From Nonomuraea thailandensis (GTDB taxonomy: Bacteria > Actinomycetota > Actinomycetes > Streptosporangiales > Streptosporangiaceae), in the NCBI RefSeq assembly GCF_024172165.1, contig NZ_JAMZEB010000001.1, forward strand, positions 310,001 through 374,000: a DNA stretch of 64,000 nucleotides, in the 5' to 3' direction. A program made the translations under genes and the position numbers. The notes beneath the pieces were generated by a model. It was not told the origin of the DNA, made no database searches, and saw only the letters and a list, made by a program, of their open reading frames with translations. Positions 17,054 through 25,496 of this stretch are shown here, one piece after another. The number at the start of each line of letters is the position of its first letter. The stretch's first letter is position 1.

Positions 17054-17797
17054 ATGGGCCATCCGACATACCCCGATTCCGGTGTGCTCCTGGCGCGTCT
17101 CGTGCGGAGTCAGGAAGATGGCCTGTCCCGCGACACCGGTCTTCCCGTGGGTGAGTTCTCTCCGATTCCCGCGGGCCAACCCCCGACCGAGGAATTCCTC
17201 CACCGGCTTGCAGAACGGCTTGGCATGCAGAGCCATGACCTATTCCTCGTCGCGGGTTTGGCCATTCCGGATGACGCGTTGCTCTTCGACGAGGAAGCTG
17301 GTCGCGAGCTCCCCCAACTGGTGCGACATGCACTCCACTTGCCCGCGTCCGACAGACAGCGGCTACGTGATTTCGCCCAGTCCCTGGTTGAGGTACGGCC
17401 AGGAAATTTCTCCCCCAGGAGACAGCGCCCTTATGAGCAGTATCCCCCGGGATTCGGTTCGCTCCTTGTGCGCATGCTTGCCCTCCGGAATCTGGGATGG
17501 ACCTCGGCGGCCAAGGTGATGTACCTGATGTCCGGGGTCTACCTTTCGGCTGCGACCATCGGCGCGGTAGGGCGTGGAGTTAAGCCGATCGACGCTGAGC
17601 TCCTCAACGGCTTCGCAATCGTGCTCGGAATTCCGGTCGCTGTCCTGGCATCCTTGACCGGTGTGCACCAAGCAGCAGCAAGTAACAGATATTCGCCGGA
17701 GAATGTCGACACGGCCGCCTTGCTCTGGGATGTGCGGCATTTGACCGCGGGGCAGGTGCGGGAAGTGTCGCACTTGGCAGATGTGTTGGGTCGATGA
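17054..17797 (+). CDS. predicted HTH-type regulator of unknown role
   Basis: About 247 residues from ATG 17054 (an in-frame GTG lies at 17048; neither has a strong ribosome binding site). The N-terminal part, with EEFLHRLAERLGMQSHDLF, and the central MYLMSGVYLSAATIGAVGRG followed by DAELLNGFAIVLGIPVAVLA, resemble two XRE-like helix-turn-helix segments of a kind seen in actinomycete proteins near secreted or phage-like genes. It has no signal peptide and no SUKH-type or similar immunity motif. It starts 47 bases after the hairpin that ends the RHS gene. Its lower GC matches the RHS effector tip, so the two may have arrived together. Role inferred only from fold. Confidence 0.6.
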   Translation: MGHPTYPDSGVLLARLVRSQEDGLSRDTGLPVGEFSPIPAGQPPTEEFLHRLAERLGMQSHDLFLVAGLAIPDDALLFDEEAGRELPQLVRHALHLPASDRQRLRDFAQSLVEVRPGNFSPRRQRPYEQYPPGFGSLLVRMLALRNLGWTSAAKVMYLMSGVYLSAATIGAVGRGVKPIDAELLNGFAIVLGIPVAVLASLTGVHQAAASNRYSPENVDTAALLWDVRHLTAGQVREVSHLADVLGR

Positions 17798-17973
17798 TGA
17801 CGTGAAGCCAGGCCTTACGGACATTCTTTTACAGGATCAGTTACAGGCGAGGTAATGCCTGGTGCCGGCGGGACAGGCACAGGAAATTCTAGGCAAGAGC
17901 AAGGTCTCCCTCTGCGCGTCTCGACCGTACGGCCGCTCAGTGCCCTTACTGCCCACGTGCCACCAGTCGCCGG

Positions 17974-18909
17974 TTACCCTTCGCTGACATATGGGGTGGC
18001 GCTGTCCTTGCCCTGGCCAGGCGCTCCGCCGTACGGCCCTCTGGCTGCCCGCGAGGGCAAGCGCCACAGCAGGAGCGCCGCCACGGCAAAGAGCAGGGCG
18101 GTGGCGAGCGAGTTCGGGGCGAGACCGAGCAGCGCGTCTCCGTGGCCCTGGAAGGTGAGGTGGCCGCCGATCAGGAGCGGGGTCGTCAGGGCGTTGCTGA
18201 TGGTGTGGAGGACCACGCCAGGCCAGATCGAGCCGGTCCGCACCCGCAGTTCGCCGTAGAGGACGGCCAAGATCATGAGACCCGCGAGGAGGGTTGGCAC
18301 GTACACCGACCACGGCAGCGACGTGGTGCGCAGGAAGTCGGACTGAGACATCCACACCGTGTACAGCGGCAGGTGCCACAGTCCCCAGACCAATCCGACC
18401 AGGAGGTGCGGGGTCACGCCGGGCAGGCCGAGCGCCATGGCGGTGCGCGTGCCGTAGCCGCGGAAGATGAACTCCTCCAGCGTGTTCTTGATCAGGAGGA
18501 AGGGGAGCGCGGCGACCGCAGCGGTGAGAAGGGGCTGCTGGCCGGGACTGGGGGAGGAGGAGAAGGCCGCGGCGCCGGTCACGACGGCGACGAGCACAGG
18601 GACGGCGGTCGCGATCAGGGCGAAGGCCCCCGCGAACGCGAACCATCGGGTCCGGCTTGTGAAGCGCAGGGTGAGACCGAGCGGCCTGGCCCCGTCCCGG
18701 CTGAGGAAGTGGAGGGCGAGCGCGACCAGCGCGGGAACGGCGATCCACAACCCCTGACCGTTGGTGCCGCCGCTGGTGGAGGAGACGCTGCCGGTGCCCG
18801 TGGCTTGGCCGGTGTAGTGGTCCATGGCGGCGAACAGCCAGCCGCAGCCGGCGGTGACGGCCGCGAAGATGGCGAAGTTGACGCGGGCGCGCAGGGGGGA
18901 GAGGGGCAT
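17974..18909 (-). CDS. CPBP-family intramembrane metalloprotease
   Basis: 311-residue polytopic membrane protein (about eight hydrophobic segments) with the CPBP/Abi signature. The EExxxR motif is in NTLEEFIFRGYG, FxxxH-like LVWGLWHLPLY follows, and HTISNAL supplies the third conserved histidine. The family includes type II CAAX prenyl endopeptidases and bacteriocin self-immunity proteins; the substrate here is unknown. ATG 18909 lies one base after the stop of padR (18911), so the two genes are translationally coupled. Expression is probably controlled by PadR through the palindrome at 19470. The 176-bp convergent gap to 17797 holds an imperfect inverted repeat but no gene. Confidence 0.88.
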   Translation of the reverse strand: MPLSPLRARVNFAIFAAVTAGCGWLFAAMDHYTGQATGTGSVSSTSGGTNGQGLWIAVPALVALALHFLSRDGARPLGLTLRFTSRTRWFAFAGAFALIATAVPVLVAVVTGAAAFSSSPSPGQQPLLTAAVAALPFLLIKNTLEEFIFRGYGTRTAMALGLPGVTPHLLVGLVWGLWHLPLYTVWMSQSDFLRTTSLPWSVYVPTLLAGLMILAVLYGELRVRTGSIWPGVVLHTISNALTTPLLIGGHLTFQGHGDALLGLAPNSLATALLFAVAALLLWRLPSRAARGPYGGAPGQGKDSATPYVSEG

Positions 18910-18910
18910 G

Positions 18911-19459
18911 TCAGGATGCTCCATTCGTCTGGTCGAGCAGGGTGAGGGCCTCGTCGACCCAGGCGATGACGGCTCGGGCGCTGTGCTTGCCGGCCGAGAT
19001 GGTGGTCTGCATGTACGGCAGGTCAGGAGAGCCGGCGTCCTCGACCGCGACGCTGCGGGCCAGGTCGTCGTATTGGGCCAGGCTGCCTTCAGCGTCCGCC
19101 TTAGCCTGCAGGAGGAGCTCACGACACTTGGCCGGGCCCAGTGCGCGGCCGAAGAAGAGGCGAAGCAGGAGGCCGTTGCGCGGAGGCGTGGTGGTGACGG
19201 GTTCGCTCAGCAGCTCGTGCAGGCGGGCCATGCCAGAGGCGTTGATCGCGAAGACGGACGATCCGGCTCGCGGGCCCTCACGGCGTTCGACATGACCCTG
19301 CTGCTCCAGAGAATGGAGGCAGGGGTAGATCTGGCCAAAGCTCTCGCTCCAGAAGTGGCCGAGGACATCCTTGATGACTTCTCGCAGGGCATAGGCGGTC
19401 ATGGGCTCCATGTTCAGAGCCCCCAGCACGGCCATCTCGGTCTGGCTTCGGCGCACCAT
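18911..19459 (-). CDS. PadR-family transcriptional regulator
   Basis: About 182-residue PadR regulator with the N-terminal winged helix (ALREVIKDVLGHFWSESFGQ, then IYPCLHSLEQQGHVERR) and a C-terminal helical Vir_act_alpha_C-like domain (about 100-180). I choose ATG 19459 because TGAGG lies 6-7 bases upstream. An in-frame ATG at 19471 would overlap the operator-like palindrome. PadR proteins repress transporters or membrane stress proteins; the downstream coupled CPBP protease is the likely target. Confidence 0.88.
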   Translation of the reverse strand: MVRRSQTEMAVLGALNMEPMTAYALREVIKDVLGHFWSESFGQIYPCLHSLEQQGHVERREGPRAGSSVFAINASGMARLHELLSEPVTTTPPRNGLLLRLFFGRALGPAKCRELLLQAKADAEGSLAQYDDLARSVAVEDAGSPDLPYMQTTISAGKHSARAVIAWVDEALTLLDQTNGAS

Positions 19460-19469
19460 CGACAACCTC

Positions 19470-19484
19470 ATATCTGTCAGATAT
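19470..19484. promoter_or_regulatory. palindrome before padR, probable PadR operator
   Basis: ATATCTGTCAGATAT is a perfect inverted repeat (7-bp arms, 1-bp centre) immediately upstream of the padR ribosome binding site. PadR family operators are AT-rich palindromes near the family's own promoter, so autoregulation is likely. A second AT-rich stretch follows at 19485-19505 and probably holds the promoter. Confidence 0.65.
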
Positions 19485-19565
19485 TTCTAGTAGATACTAT
19501 CTTATAGAGACCTACCAATACAGCAGTGCCGAGACCCGGCTCGCCTGGGATATCACCGTCATGCC

Positions 19566-19690
19566 GTTGGACCTTGTTGTGGCGTAGCCGGCGTTCCCGT
19601 AGCGGCTGCTGCTGGCGCGGGCTTGGTTGGCGCGCCGGTGGCGAGCCAGACCGGGTGCGGTACAGGGTGTGGCTGACGGGGCGGGTGACG
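19566..19690 (-). mobile_element. remnant of the 3' end of an IS701-family element
   Basis: This stretch is clearly homologous to 51119-51245, the end of the intact IS701 element (minus-strand tail reading RLRHNK in both), but it is diverged and lacks the rest of the transposase and any terminal repeat. It is a decayed fragment inside a 0.5-kb gap (19485-20000). The rest of the gap is unusually AT-rich around 19860-19940 and holds no gene that I recognise. Confidence 0.65.
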
Positions 19691-20000
19691 GCGAAGGGGC
19701 GAACAGGCGTGCACTCCGCTGTGCACGGTGCAGCAGACGCGGCGCTGGCCTTGACAGCGGAGATCGCCAGGCTCATGGCCCGCTCAGCTGAAAGAGGCAA
19801 GCCGGTTGTGGCGCCAACTGATGCCGGGCTCCGGATGCGGAGACGAGGATCCTTGCAATGATCACGTACTTCGTATCGAATACACAGCAGAATTCAGGTT
19901 CTGTCTGGTATAGCGTTGAAGATCCTTTATCGCCTCTCAGGCCTCACACTTGCAGCCCCGCGACACCCCGAGCCGTCAGGCTCCGCGCCGGTATCTCGTT

Positions 20001-21800
20001 TCATCGCGCCGACCAAGGAGGGAGAGAGCTGGACGGGACATACCAGTACCCTCCCAGCCCATGCATCCGATCCTTGAGCGCCTTGGCTGCCCTCTCACGC
20101 ATCGTCCTGTCGGCGGCCTCGGCCTTCTCCCGGAAGGCGGGCAACGCTTCCTGAGAGCGCCGTACCTGCGCGTAGTCGTCGCGCATCGCTGTGAGTTCGG
20201 CCAGGCAGGCCGTCCACTGTTCGTCGATGACCTCCGCGGCGATGAGGCGCAGTGCCTCCCTGTCCACCTGTCCTGGCGGTGCCTGCTCGCCCGTGAATGC
20301 CAGAATCGCTTCCAGCGGCTCGGCACCTTCCACCATCGCGCGGCGCTCGGCGTACAGGTGTTCCCTGATCGCCGAGAGAACCGCGTCGTAGGCCGCCGCC
20401 CGGCGTCGATATCCGGTGATCCGCGCCTCGCATTTCCGCTTGGCACGCTCGACGGTTCTGGCGAGCAGCGCCCCCTCCAACGGCTCGGTGATGTGCTTCA
20501 GGAGGAGGCGGTGTGTCCAGGCGGCATACCGGTGCCAGATCCAGCCCTCGTCCAGCGCCACGAAGATCCGTGTGTCTCCCCGTGCCCCTGCCAGCGCGCG
20601 CAGGCGTGCCTCCATGCGCCTGGTGCTCGGATACTCGCCGCCCAGTACCACCAGCCCGCCTGTCTCGGCCACCCGATCCCGGTCGTCCGTCCACGCGGGC
20701 AGCAGCCCTCGCCTGGCCACGGCCACTGCCTCGTCCCAAGCATCGCCGGAGGCGATGACCGGGTCGAGGCCCGACGCCAGTACGTGTTCTTGGGCCAGCC
20801 AGTCCAGGTCACCGCCCAAGGCGACCTCTCCCTCCACCGCTGGCTGCTCCAACAGGGTTACCGTCGCCGGGCATCCCGCGCGGGCCAGCGGGCGCTCCTG
20901 GTGAGGCCGTGCGACCGGCACGCCGCGGGCGGCCAGCAGGTCGGCCAGCCGCTCGGTGATCTCCAAGGAGTCCGCGACCACCAGGACCGGCCGGGCCTCG
21001 GCGTGGTGAGCTGCGATGGCATCGAGGAGGCCGTTCAGTTTGGCCTCGGTCGTGGTGTACAGCAGGTCGAGATGGTCCCGCCGCGCGGTCGGGTGCGCCG
21101 TGTCGACGTTTTTCACGGAAAGCCCATAGAGATGGGTGAACTCGGCGGCTTCGGTCAGGACCGTCGCGGCGATTCCTGCCAGGGACTCGTACCGGGCCAG
21201 ATAGGCGCGAACGCTGATCGACGCCGTGCGGATGGCGTCGCGGTTCAGGGTGAGGTCGGTAGTCGACTGGTCGAGCATGACCAGGTCGGCTTCCATCACG
21301 ATGGCGCGGTACGGCTCGCACTGCACCCGCTCGTCGGGGCCGGACACGCGATTGTCGATCAGGTGATCGTAGCCGAACGCCTCAACCCGTCCCACCGTCA
21401 CATCCGCCGCATAGGCGAGTCGTCGTTCGTCCGCCTCCATCTCGTTGGACAGGCGGGCGACCCTCAACCCGAGGCGCTCACACACCGTGGCCGTGACGGG
21501 TACGCCGTCCCCGGTCATCAGATGGACGCCCCTGCCTTCCACGGCGCCGAGGAAGACGGCGAGCGTCGCGGCGGCGGGCCAAGCCGTGCGATCGGCGAGC
21601 TCCACCATCGCTCCGCGATGCAATGCGATGCCGGCCAGCAGTTCGGCGGGGGTGCAGCGGTGGTCGAGGAGCGCGCCGAACGTCGCAGAAACGAGCGCGA
21701 AGGCCTCGGGCAGCAGCGCGTCCGGACTCTCACCTGTGGCCTGTCGCCTGCGTAGGGCGGCGGCGTCGACAAGCTCATCGAACAGCCCGGCATCAAGCAC
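20001..21800 (-). CDS. SecA-like protein lacking SecA ATPase motifs
   Basis: 599 residues that align along most of the SecA motor without its catalytic residues. ALLPEAFALVSATFGALL matches the SecA start of the DEAD motor. The position of Walker A (normally MKTGEGKT) reads ELADRTAWPAAA. RLAYAADVTVGRVEAFGYDH matches the RRAAYAxDITYGTNNEFGFD region. The Walker B position (normally IDEAR) reads VMLDQS. LAGIAATVLTEAAEFTHLYG matches the AGMTGTAxTEAEEF segment, and ALAGARGDTRIF replaces the RGRAGRQGDPGSS arginine-finger motif. The C-terminal about 180 residues are helical and charged. So this is a SecA-fold pseudoenzyme, shorter than SecA (about 900). Start GTG 21800 abuts an IS256 fragment, so the original 5' end may be lost. 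Role unknown; possibly a scaffold or regulator of export. Confidence 0.7.
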   Translation of the reverse strand: MLDAGLFDELVDAAALRRRQATGESPDALLPEAFALVSATFGALLDHRCTPAELLAGIALHRGAMVELADRTAWPAAATLAVFLGAVEGRGVHLMTGDGVPVTATVCERLGLRVARLSNEMEADERRLAYAADVTVGRVEAFGYDHLIDNRVSGPDERVQCEPYRAIVMEADLVMLDQSTTDLTLNRDAIRTASISVRAYLARYESLAGIAATVLTEAAEFTHLYGLSVKNVDTAHPTARRDHLDLLYTTTEAKLNGLLDAIAAHHAEARPVLVVADSLEITERLADLLAARGVPVARPHQERPLARAGCPATVTLLEQPAVEGEVALGGDLDWLAQEHVLASGLDPVIASGDAWDEAVAVARRGLLPAWTDDRDRVAETGGLVVLGGEYPSTRRMEARLRALAGARGDTRIFVALDEGWIWHRYAAWTHRLLLKHITEPLEGALLARTVERAKRKCEARITGYRRRAAAYDAVLSAIREHLYAERRAMVEGAEPLEAILAFTGEQAPPGQVDREALRLIAAEVIDEQWTACLAELTAMRDDYAQVRRSQEALPAFREKAEAADRTMRERAAKALKDRMHGLGGYWYVPSSSLPPWSAR

Positions 21801-21805
21801 ATCTC

Positions 21806-21917
21806 CAGCGCCAGGTCTCGCAGATGGCCAAGACGCTGGATGAGCAGGTCGAAGCCTTCCGCACCCGCGCTTTGGACGCCGGCCCGTCCACCTTCGTCTG
21901 GCTGGACGCGCTGACTT
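21806..21917 (+). mobile_element. IS256-family transposase fragment
   Basis: Reads SQMAKTLDEQVEAFRTRALD then TFVWLDALT, the stretch around the first catalytic Asp of IS256-family transposases. It stops at the TAG at 21916-21918, where the IS630 element begins. Both ends are missing. It touches the 5' end of the SecA-like gene on the opposite strand. Confidence 0.8.
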
Positions 21918-21947
21918 AGTGGTCCGGCTCGTAAGTCATTCGGGGGT

Positions 21948-23150
21948 TCACATGGTTGCTGGTAGTGCGGCAGGCTGGTGGCCGCAGCCGGTGGGTTGCT
22001 GGAAGTGGTGCTCGTTCTGTTCGTGTCGCTCGATCCGGGCCAGCAGGTCCTCGAGGTCGGCCGGGGTGAACTTCCATCTGAAGGGCCGGGCGGTCTCGTT
22101 GTAACGGCGCTCGAAGGCGATCAGCCGGTCTTCGACCTGGTCAAGGGCGGTGAAGTCGTTGGGTGTGACCACCTTGCGCTGCACGATGGAGAAGAAGATC
22201 TCGATCTGGTTGAGCCAGGACGCGTGCACGGGAGTGTGGACCATCACCGCGTTGGGGAACCGGGCGGCGAGCCGGTCGGCGGCGGCCTTGCCACGATGGG
22301 AGGAGCCGTTGCCCACGACCCAGAACACCCGCCGGGCCGAGGCGTACGGCTCTTGCGACATGACCTGCTCGACCAGGTCCATGAACGGGACGATGCCCGT
22401 CTTGGGTGAGCAGCGCCCGGACACGCGGGCCTGGTGGACGTCGTAGGCGGCCAGGTAGGCCAGCGCGCCGCCACGGTCGTAGTCGTGGTTGACGCGCATC
22501 ATCCGCGACCGTCCCGGCGGCAGGGTGGGGTGACAGCGGCAGCGAGCCTGGATCGAGGTCTTCTCGTCGGAGGAGATCACGTACTCGTTGCCGGCCAAGG
22601 GCCGGCCGTTCCAGAGGCGCTGGTAGAGGTCGAGCACGCGGGCGGCCTTGGTGGCGAAGCCGGGGTCGCGGATGAAGATCCAGGAGGTGTGCTGCCAGGG
22701 CTTGAGCACGTCGGCGGCCAGAATCCGGCGGACGGATGAGGCGGACATCGCCTCGGCGATGCGCCGCCCGACCACTTCGGCGGCCAGGTCGGCGCTGCTC
22801 CAGCGGGACAGCGGCATCCCGGTCTCGGCCGGTAACTGGCAGGCCAGCGCCGTGACCTCGGCCCGCTGGACGAGGGTAAAGCGGGGCGGACGGCCGCTTC
22901 GGGGCCGATCCTTGAGCCCGTCGATGCCCTGATCGGCATAGCGGCCACGCCACCGCCGGACGGTGTCGAGATGGACGCGCTGCCGCAGGGCGATCCGGGC
23001 GTTGGAGTAGCCATGCGCGGCATCCAGCACGATCCGGACACGGACGACCTGCTGGTAGGGGACCGTATGAGCATGGGCCAGCTTCTTCAACCGCCGCCGC
23101 TCGGAGGCGGTCAAGGCGATCTGACGAGCACAAGGGACGGGCACGCGCAA
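21948..23150 (-). CDS. IS630-family transposase
   Basis: About 400 residues, uninterrupted. The N-terminus has a helix-turn-helix (VVRVRIVLDAAHGYSNARIA, HLDTVRRWRGRYADQGI). The catalytic core has YVISSDEKTSIQ (first Asp), VFWVVGNGSSHRG, where IS630 enzymes usually have xDN, and VHASWLNQIEIFFSIVQRKV (last Glu). The second acidic residue appears to be replaced in VGNGSSH (usual VDNGSSH), which could impair activity or be a base error. The start is TTG 23150 or GTG 23144; the open frame runs further upstream but there it opposes the passenger gene. Confidence 0.82.
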   Translation of the reverse strand: MRVPVPCARQIALTASERRRLKKLAHAHTVPYQQVVRVRIVLDAAHGYSNARIALRQRVHLDTVRRWRGRYADQGIDGLKDRPRSGRPPRFTLVQRAEVTALACQLPAETGMPLSRWSSADLAAEVVGRRIAEAMSASSVRRILAADVLKPWQHTSWIFIRDPGFATKAARVLDLYQRLWNGRPLAGNEYVISSDEKTSIQARCRCHPTLPPGRSRMMRVNHDYDRGGALAYLAAYDVHQARVSGRCSPKTGIVPFMDLVEQVMSQEPYASARRVFWVVGNGSSHRGKAAADRLAARFPNAVMVHTPVHASWLNQIEIFFSIVQRKVVTPNDFTALDQVEDRLIAFERRYNETARPFRWKFTPADLEDLLARIERHEQNEHHFQQPTGCGHQPAALPATM

Positions 23151-23243
23151 CGCTTTCGGTGATCTGACGAGGGGCGCTGCCACCTTGCCCCGATATCCAC
23201 CGCCCGGAGCGTGATCGACACGCCGGACGGCAAGATAGAGCTC

Positions 23244-23561
23244 ATGCCCGCCATCCCGGAGTCGACCAAGACCTCCCTGGCCCAGCGACTGCGCCAGCAC
23301 GCCCGCGATCACTGGCCACAGCTGGCAGGCCTGAACGTCCGCTACCACGGCCGGTTCGCCTACGTCGAAGGCGAACTGACCGGCGGAGACCGGCTGCCCC
23401 TCATCCGCCTCCGTTACGGCGGATCGGCCTCCATCTGGGGGTTCGGCCTCTACCTCGCCAGCAGCGGCACGTACGAGAACCAGATCCTGCCCACCGGCAT
23501 GTCCGCCGGCACACCCCAAGAAGCCCTCGACTGCGCCTGCGACCTCTACCTCAGCCATTGA
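23244..23561 (+). CDS. hypothetical passenger protein of the IS630 element
   Basis: 105 residues from ATG 23244 (in-frame GTG at 23211 adds 11). Contains LAQRLRQHARDHWPQLAGL, RYHGRFAYVEGEL, RLRYGGSASIWGFGLYLA and DCACDLYLSH, an alpha-beta fold with no enzyme motif that I recognise. It reads as a well-formed, compositionally normal protein and I believe similar small proteins occur in other actinomycetes, often beside IS630 transposases; that is recollection, not a search. It lies inside the element's inverted repeats, divergent from the transposase, so it is probably carried as cargo or an accessory factor. Confidence 0.6.
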   Translation: MPAIPESTKTSLAQRLRQHARDHWPQLAGLNVRYHGRFAYVEGELTGGDRLPLIRLRYGGSASIWGFGLYLASSGTYENQILPTGMSAGTPQEALDCACDLYLSH

Positions 23562-23595
23562 CCCCTGAAGGATTTACGGGCAGGACCACTTAGAA

Positions 23596-24401
23596 GGCGC
23601 GCGAGGGCGGGCGCATCAGCAACATGCACGTCATGGTGGCAACCGCCGTCAACACCGACGGCCGCCGCGCGTGAGCCCGGCCTTTTGGTGACCTTGGTGC
23701 GGTGCCGGACCGTGGCGAAGGTGGACTCGATCGGGTTGGTGGTGCGCAGATGCACCCAGTGCTTGGCGGGGTAGTCGTAGAAGGCGAGCAGCTCGTCGAG
23801 GTCGTCGACGATCTTGGCGACGGCTTTGGGGTACTTGGCGCCGTTGGCGGCCTGGAGTCGGTCGCCCCTGCGTGGGCGTGCTCTTCGTCCTCGGCGTTCC
23901 AGATCTCGGCGAGGTGCTTCTTGGCGGCCGGGTGGGCCGACTTCGGTAGTGCCCATGATTCGGTGGACTCGCGGTAGCCGTCGGTCAGCGCGACGAGTTC
24001 TTTGCGGCCGTCGGCGCGCTCGCCGATCATCACCAGCAGGCACAGCTTGTGTTCTTCCAGCCGGATGTTGACATGGATGCCATCCACTCACAGGTAGACG
24101 TAGTCAACGCCGGACAGGTCACGGGCGGCGAAGGCGCGCTGCTCAGCCTTCCACTGTTCGGTGAGCCTGGCGATGACCGAGGCGGACAGGCCGCTGGCCG
24201 AGCCGAGGAACCGCCCCAGCGCGGGGACGAAGTCGCCTGACGACAACCCATGCAGCAGCGGCAACACCTAGCTGATCTGCGGCGTCTTACGGCACCAGGC
24301 CGACAGGATCGCCGAGGAGAACCGTCTGCGCTCGCGGCGGCGAGCATCTTGCGGGCTCCCTCGCGGACGATCTGATCGATCAGCGAAGCCGGCGCGGGCA
24401 T
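23596..24401 (-). pseudogene. decayed IS256-family transposase
   Basis: Minus-strand IS256 transposase in pieces. The start MPAPASLIDQIVREGARKML is intact. A deletion and frame change follow, then the DDE start region (MDGIHVNIRLEEHKLCLLVM, ELVALTDGYRESTESW). A second deletion removes the middle, joining STESW directly to ALPKSAHPAAKKHLAEIWNA. The end (AFYDYPAKHWVHLRTTNPIE, FATVRHRTKVTK) is in yet another frame. At least two internal deletions and several frameshifts make it non-functional. It is a different subtype from the IS256 fragment at 21.8 kb. Confidence 0.85.
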
Positions 24402-24457
24402 CCGGCTGTCGTCAGCGGGCGGCTCGCTCTACGAGGTTCTGCCGACTCCTGCGGGTT

Positions 24458-24481
24458 CGGTGTGCCCACGCGGGCACACCG
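24458..24481 (-). terminator. terminator hairpin after the oxidoreductase gene
   Basis: Perfect inverted repeat: CGGTGTGCCC, loop ACGC, GGGCACACCG. It lies about 40 bases past the stop of the minus-strand oxidoreductase gene (24524), where an intrinsic terminator would be expected. Confidence 0.65.
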
Positions 24482-24523
24482 ATGATCTGTGGACGCAACC
24501 CTTGCCGTTTCCGGTGCAGGACG

Positions 24524-25429
24524 CTAAAACACCAGGGCGACCTTTCCGGTGAGCCCGCGGGTCTCAAAGCGTTCGAACGCCTTGCGCACCTCGGCGATCG
24601 GGAAGCTCGAATCAAGGCGTAGCCGCAGATCGCCTGTTTCGACCAGCTTGACCAGCTCAGCCAGGCCCGTCCCATCCTCCCTGACCTGATGCAGTGTCGT
24701 GGTGACACCACGGTGGCTCAAGTCCGGGGGGTCGCCGTGCTCGCTGGCGATCGTGGCGTAGCGGCCGCCGTCGGAGACCGTTTCGCCGGCCGGGGCCCCG
24801 CAGGTGTCGAACACGGCGTCGTAGTGTTGCCGGTCGAGCTCCGCGATATCCGTCACGGCCCTCTGGGCGCCCAGGTCGGTGACAGCCTCCAGCTGTGCCG
24901 GACGGGACACCAGCGCGTCGACAGTGATGCCCCGCGCCCGCGCCAGTTGCACAGCGAGCCCGCCCACGGCTCCCGCGGCTCCGGTGACCAGCAGCCGCTG
25001 ACCGCTGGAGATGCCGAGCCATTCGAGGGTCTGGGCGGCGATAAGGCCCGGCAGCGGCAGCGTGGCCGCCTCCACCAGGCTCGTGTTCAGCGGTGCGGCC
25101 GCCAGGGTGCGGGCCGGCAGCGCAACCAGATCGGCCCATGTCCCGCGTGCGGCCGCGAGTTGGGCCGACATCGCGATCACGCGCTCGCCGACGTTCAGGC
25201 CACTGTCACCGGGACTGACGACGACTCCCGCCAGATCCCAGCCGAGGGTCATCGGCAGCGCGGGCACGCCACCGCGTATCGTACCGCTACGGGTTTTGAC
25301 GTCCACCGGATTGAGGCTGCTGGCCACGACCCGGACGAGAACCTCGTCCGGACTCGGTTCCGGCGCGGGGAGCTCCCCGACCGCCACCACCTCCGGCCCG
25401 CCGAACCTGTCGATGCGAAGTGCGCGCAA
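24524..25429 (-). CDS. NADP-dependent quinone-oxidoreductase-like protein
   Basis: 301-residue zinc-free MDR reductase: N-terminal GroES-like domain (VRVVASSLNPVDVKTRSG, TLGWDLAGVV) and Rossmann domain (LLVTGAAGAVGGLAVQLARA), ending RGLTGKVALVF as in the quinone reductase/zeta-crystallin group. The start is TTG 25429, with AGGAGA seven bases upstream. Reduces an enone, quinone or similar carbonyl substrate with NADPH; substrate unknown. It is 67 bp downstream of, and in the same direction as, the gntR gene, and ends at a hairpin. Probably an operon with gntR. Confidence 0.88.
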   Translation of the reverse strand: MRALRIDRFGGPEVVAVGELPAPEPSPDEVLVRVVASSLNPVDVKTRSGTIRGGVPALPMTLGWDLAGVVVSPGDSGLNVGERVIAMSAQLAAARGTWADLVALPARTLAAAPLNTSLVEAATLPLPGLIAAQTLEWLGISSGQRLLVTGAAGAVGGLAVQLARARGITVDALVSRPAQLEAVTDLGAQRAVTDIAELDRQHYDAVFDTCGAPAGETVSDGGRYATIASEHGDPPDLSHRGVTTTLHQVREDGTGLAELVKLVETGDLRLRLDSSFPIAEVRKAFERFETRGLTGKVALVF

Positions 25430-25496
25430 AACATCTCTCCTAGCTGAAATGTGACGGCGTGAGACCTGGGCGCCAGCACTCGCGGGCGCGCCTTAC

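Larger units (their letters stand above)
21918..23589. mobile_element. IS630-family element with a passenger gene
   Basis: Terminal inverted repeats can be read directly: GTGGTCCGGCTCGTAAGTC from 21918, and its imperfect complement ending at 23589, with about 24 of 29 positions matching. TTA lies just outside both ends (21915-21917, 23590-23592), compatible with TA targeting. Between the repeats are a minus-strand transposase and a divergent plus-strand 105-residue gene, so the element is about 1.67 kb with two genes. Its left neighbour is a plus-strand IS256 fragment and its right neighbour a minus-strand IS256 remnant. Confidence 0.75.

Noticed and set aside
17054..17797. immunity protein for the RHS toxin
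   Set aside because: The product looks like a helix-turn-helix regulator and is separated from the toxin gene by a terminator-like hairpin; not excluded but unsupported.
17808..17862. bidirectional terminator between the 17054 gene and the CPBP gene
   Set aside because: The arms match (10 of 11) but the loop is over 30 bases long, too weak to list as a terminator.
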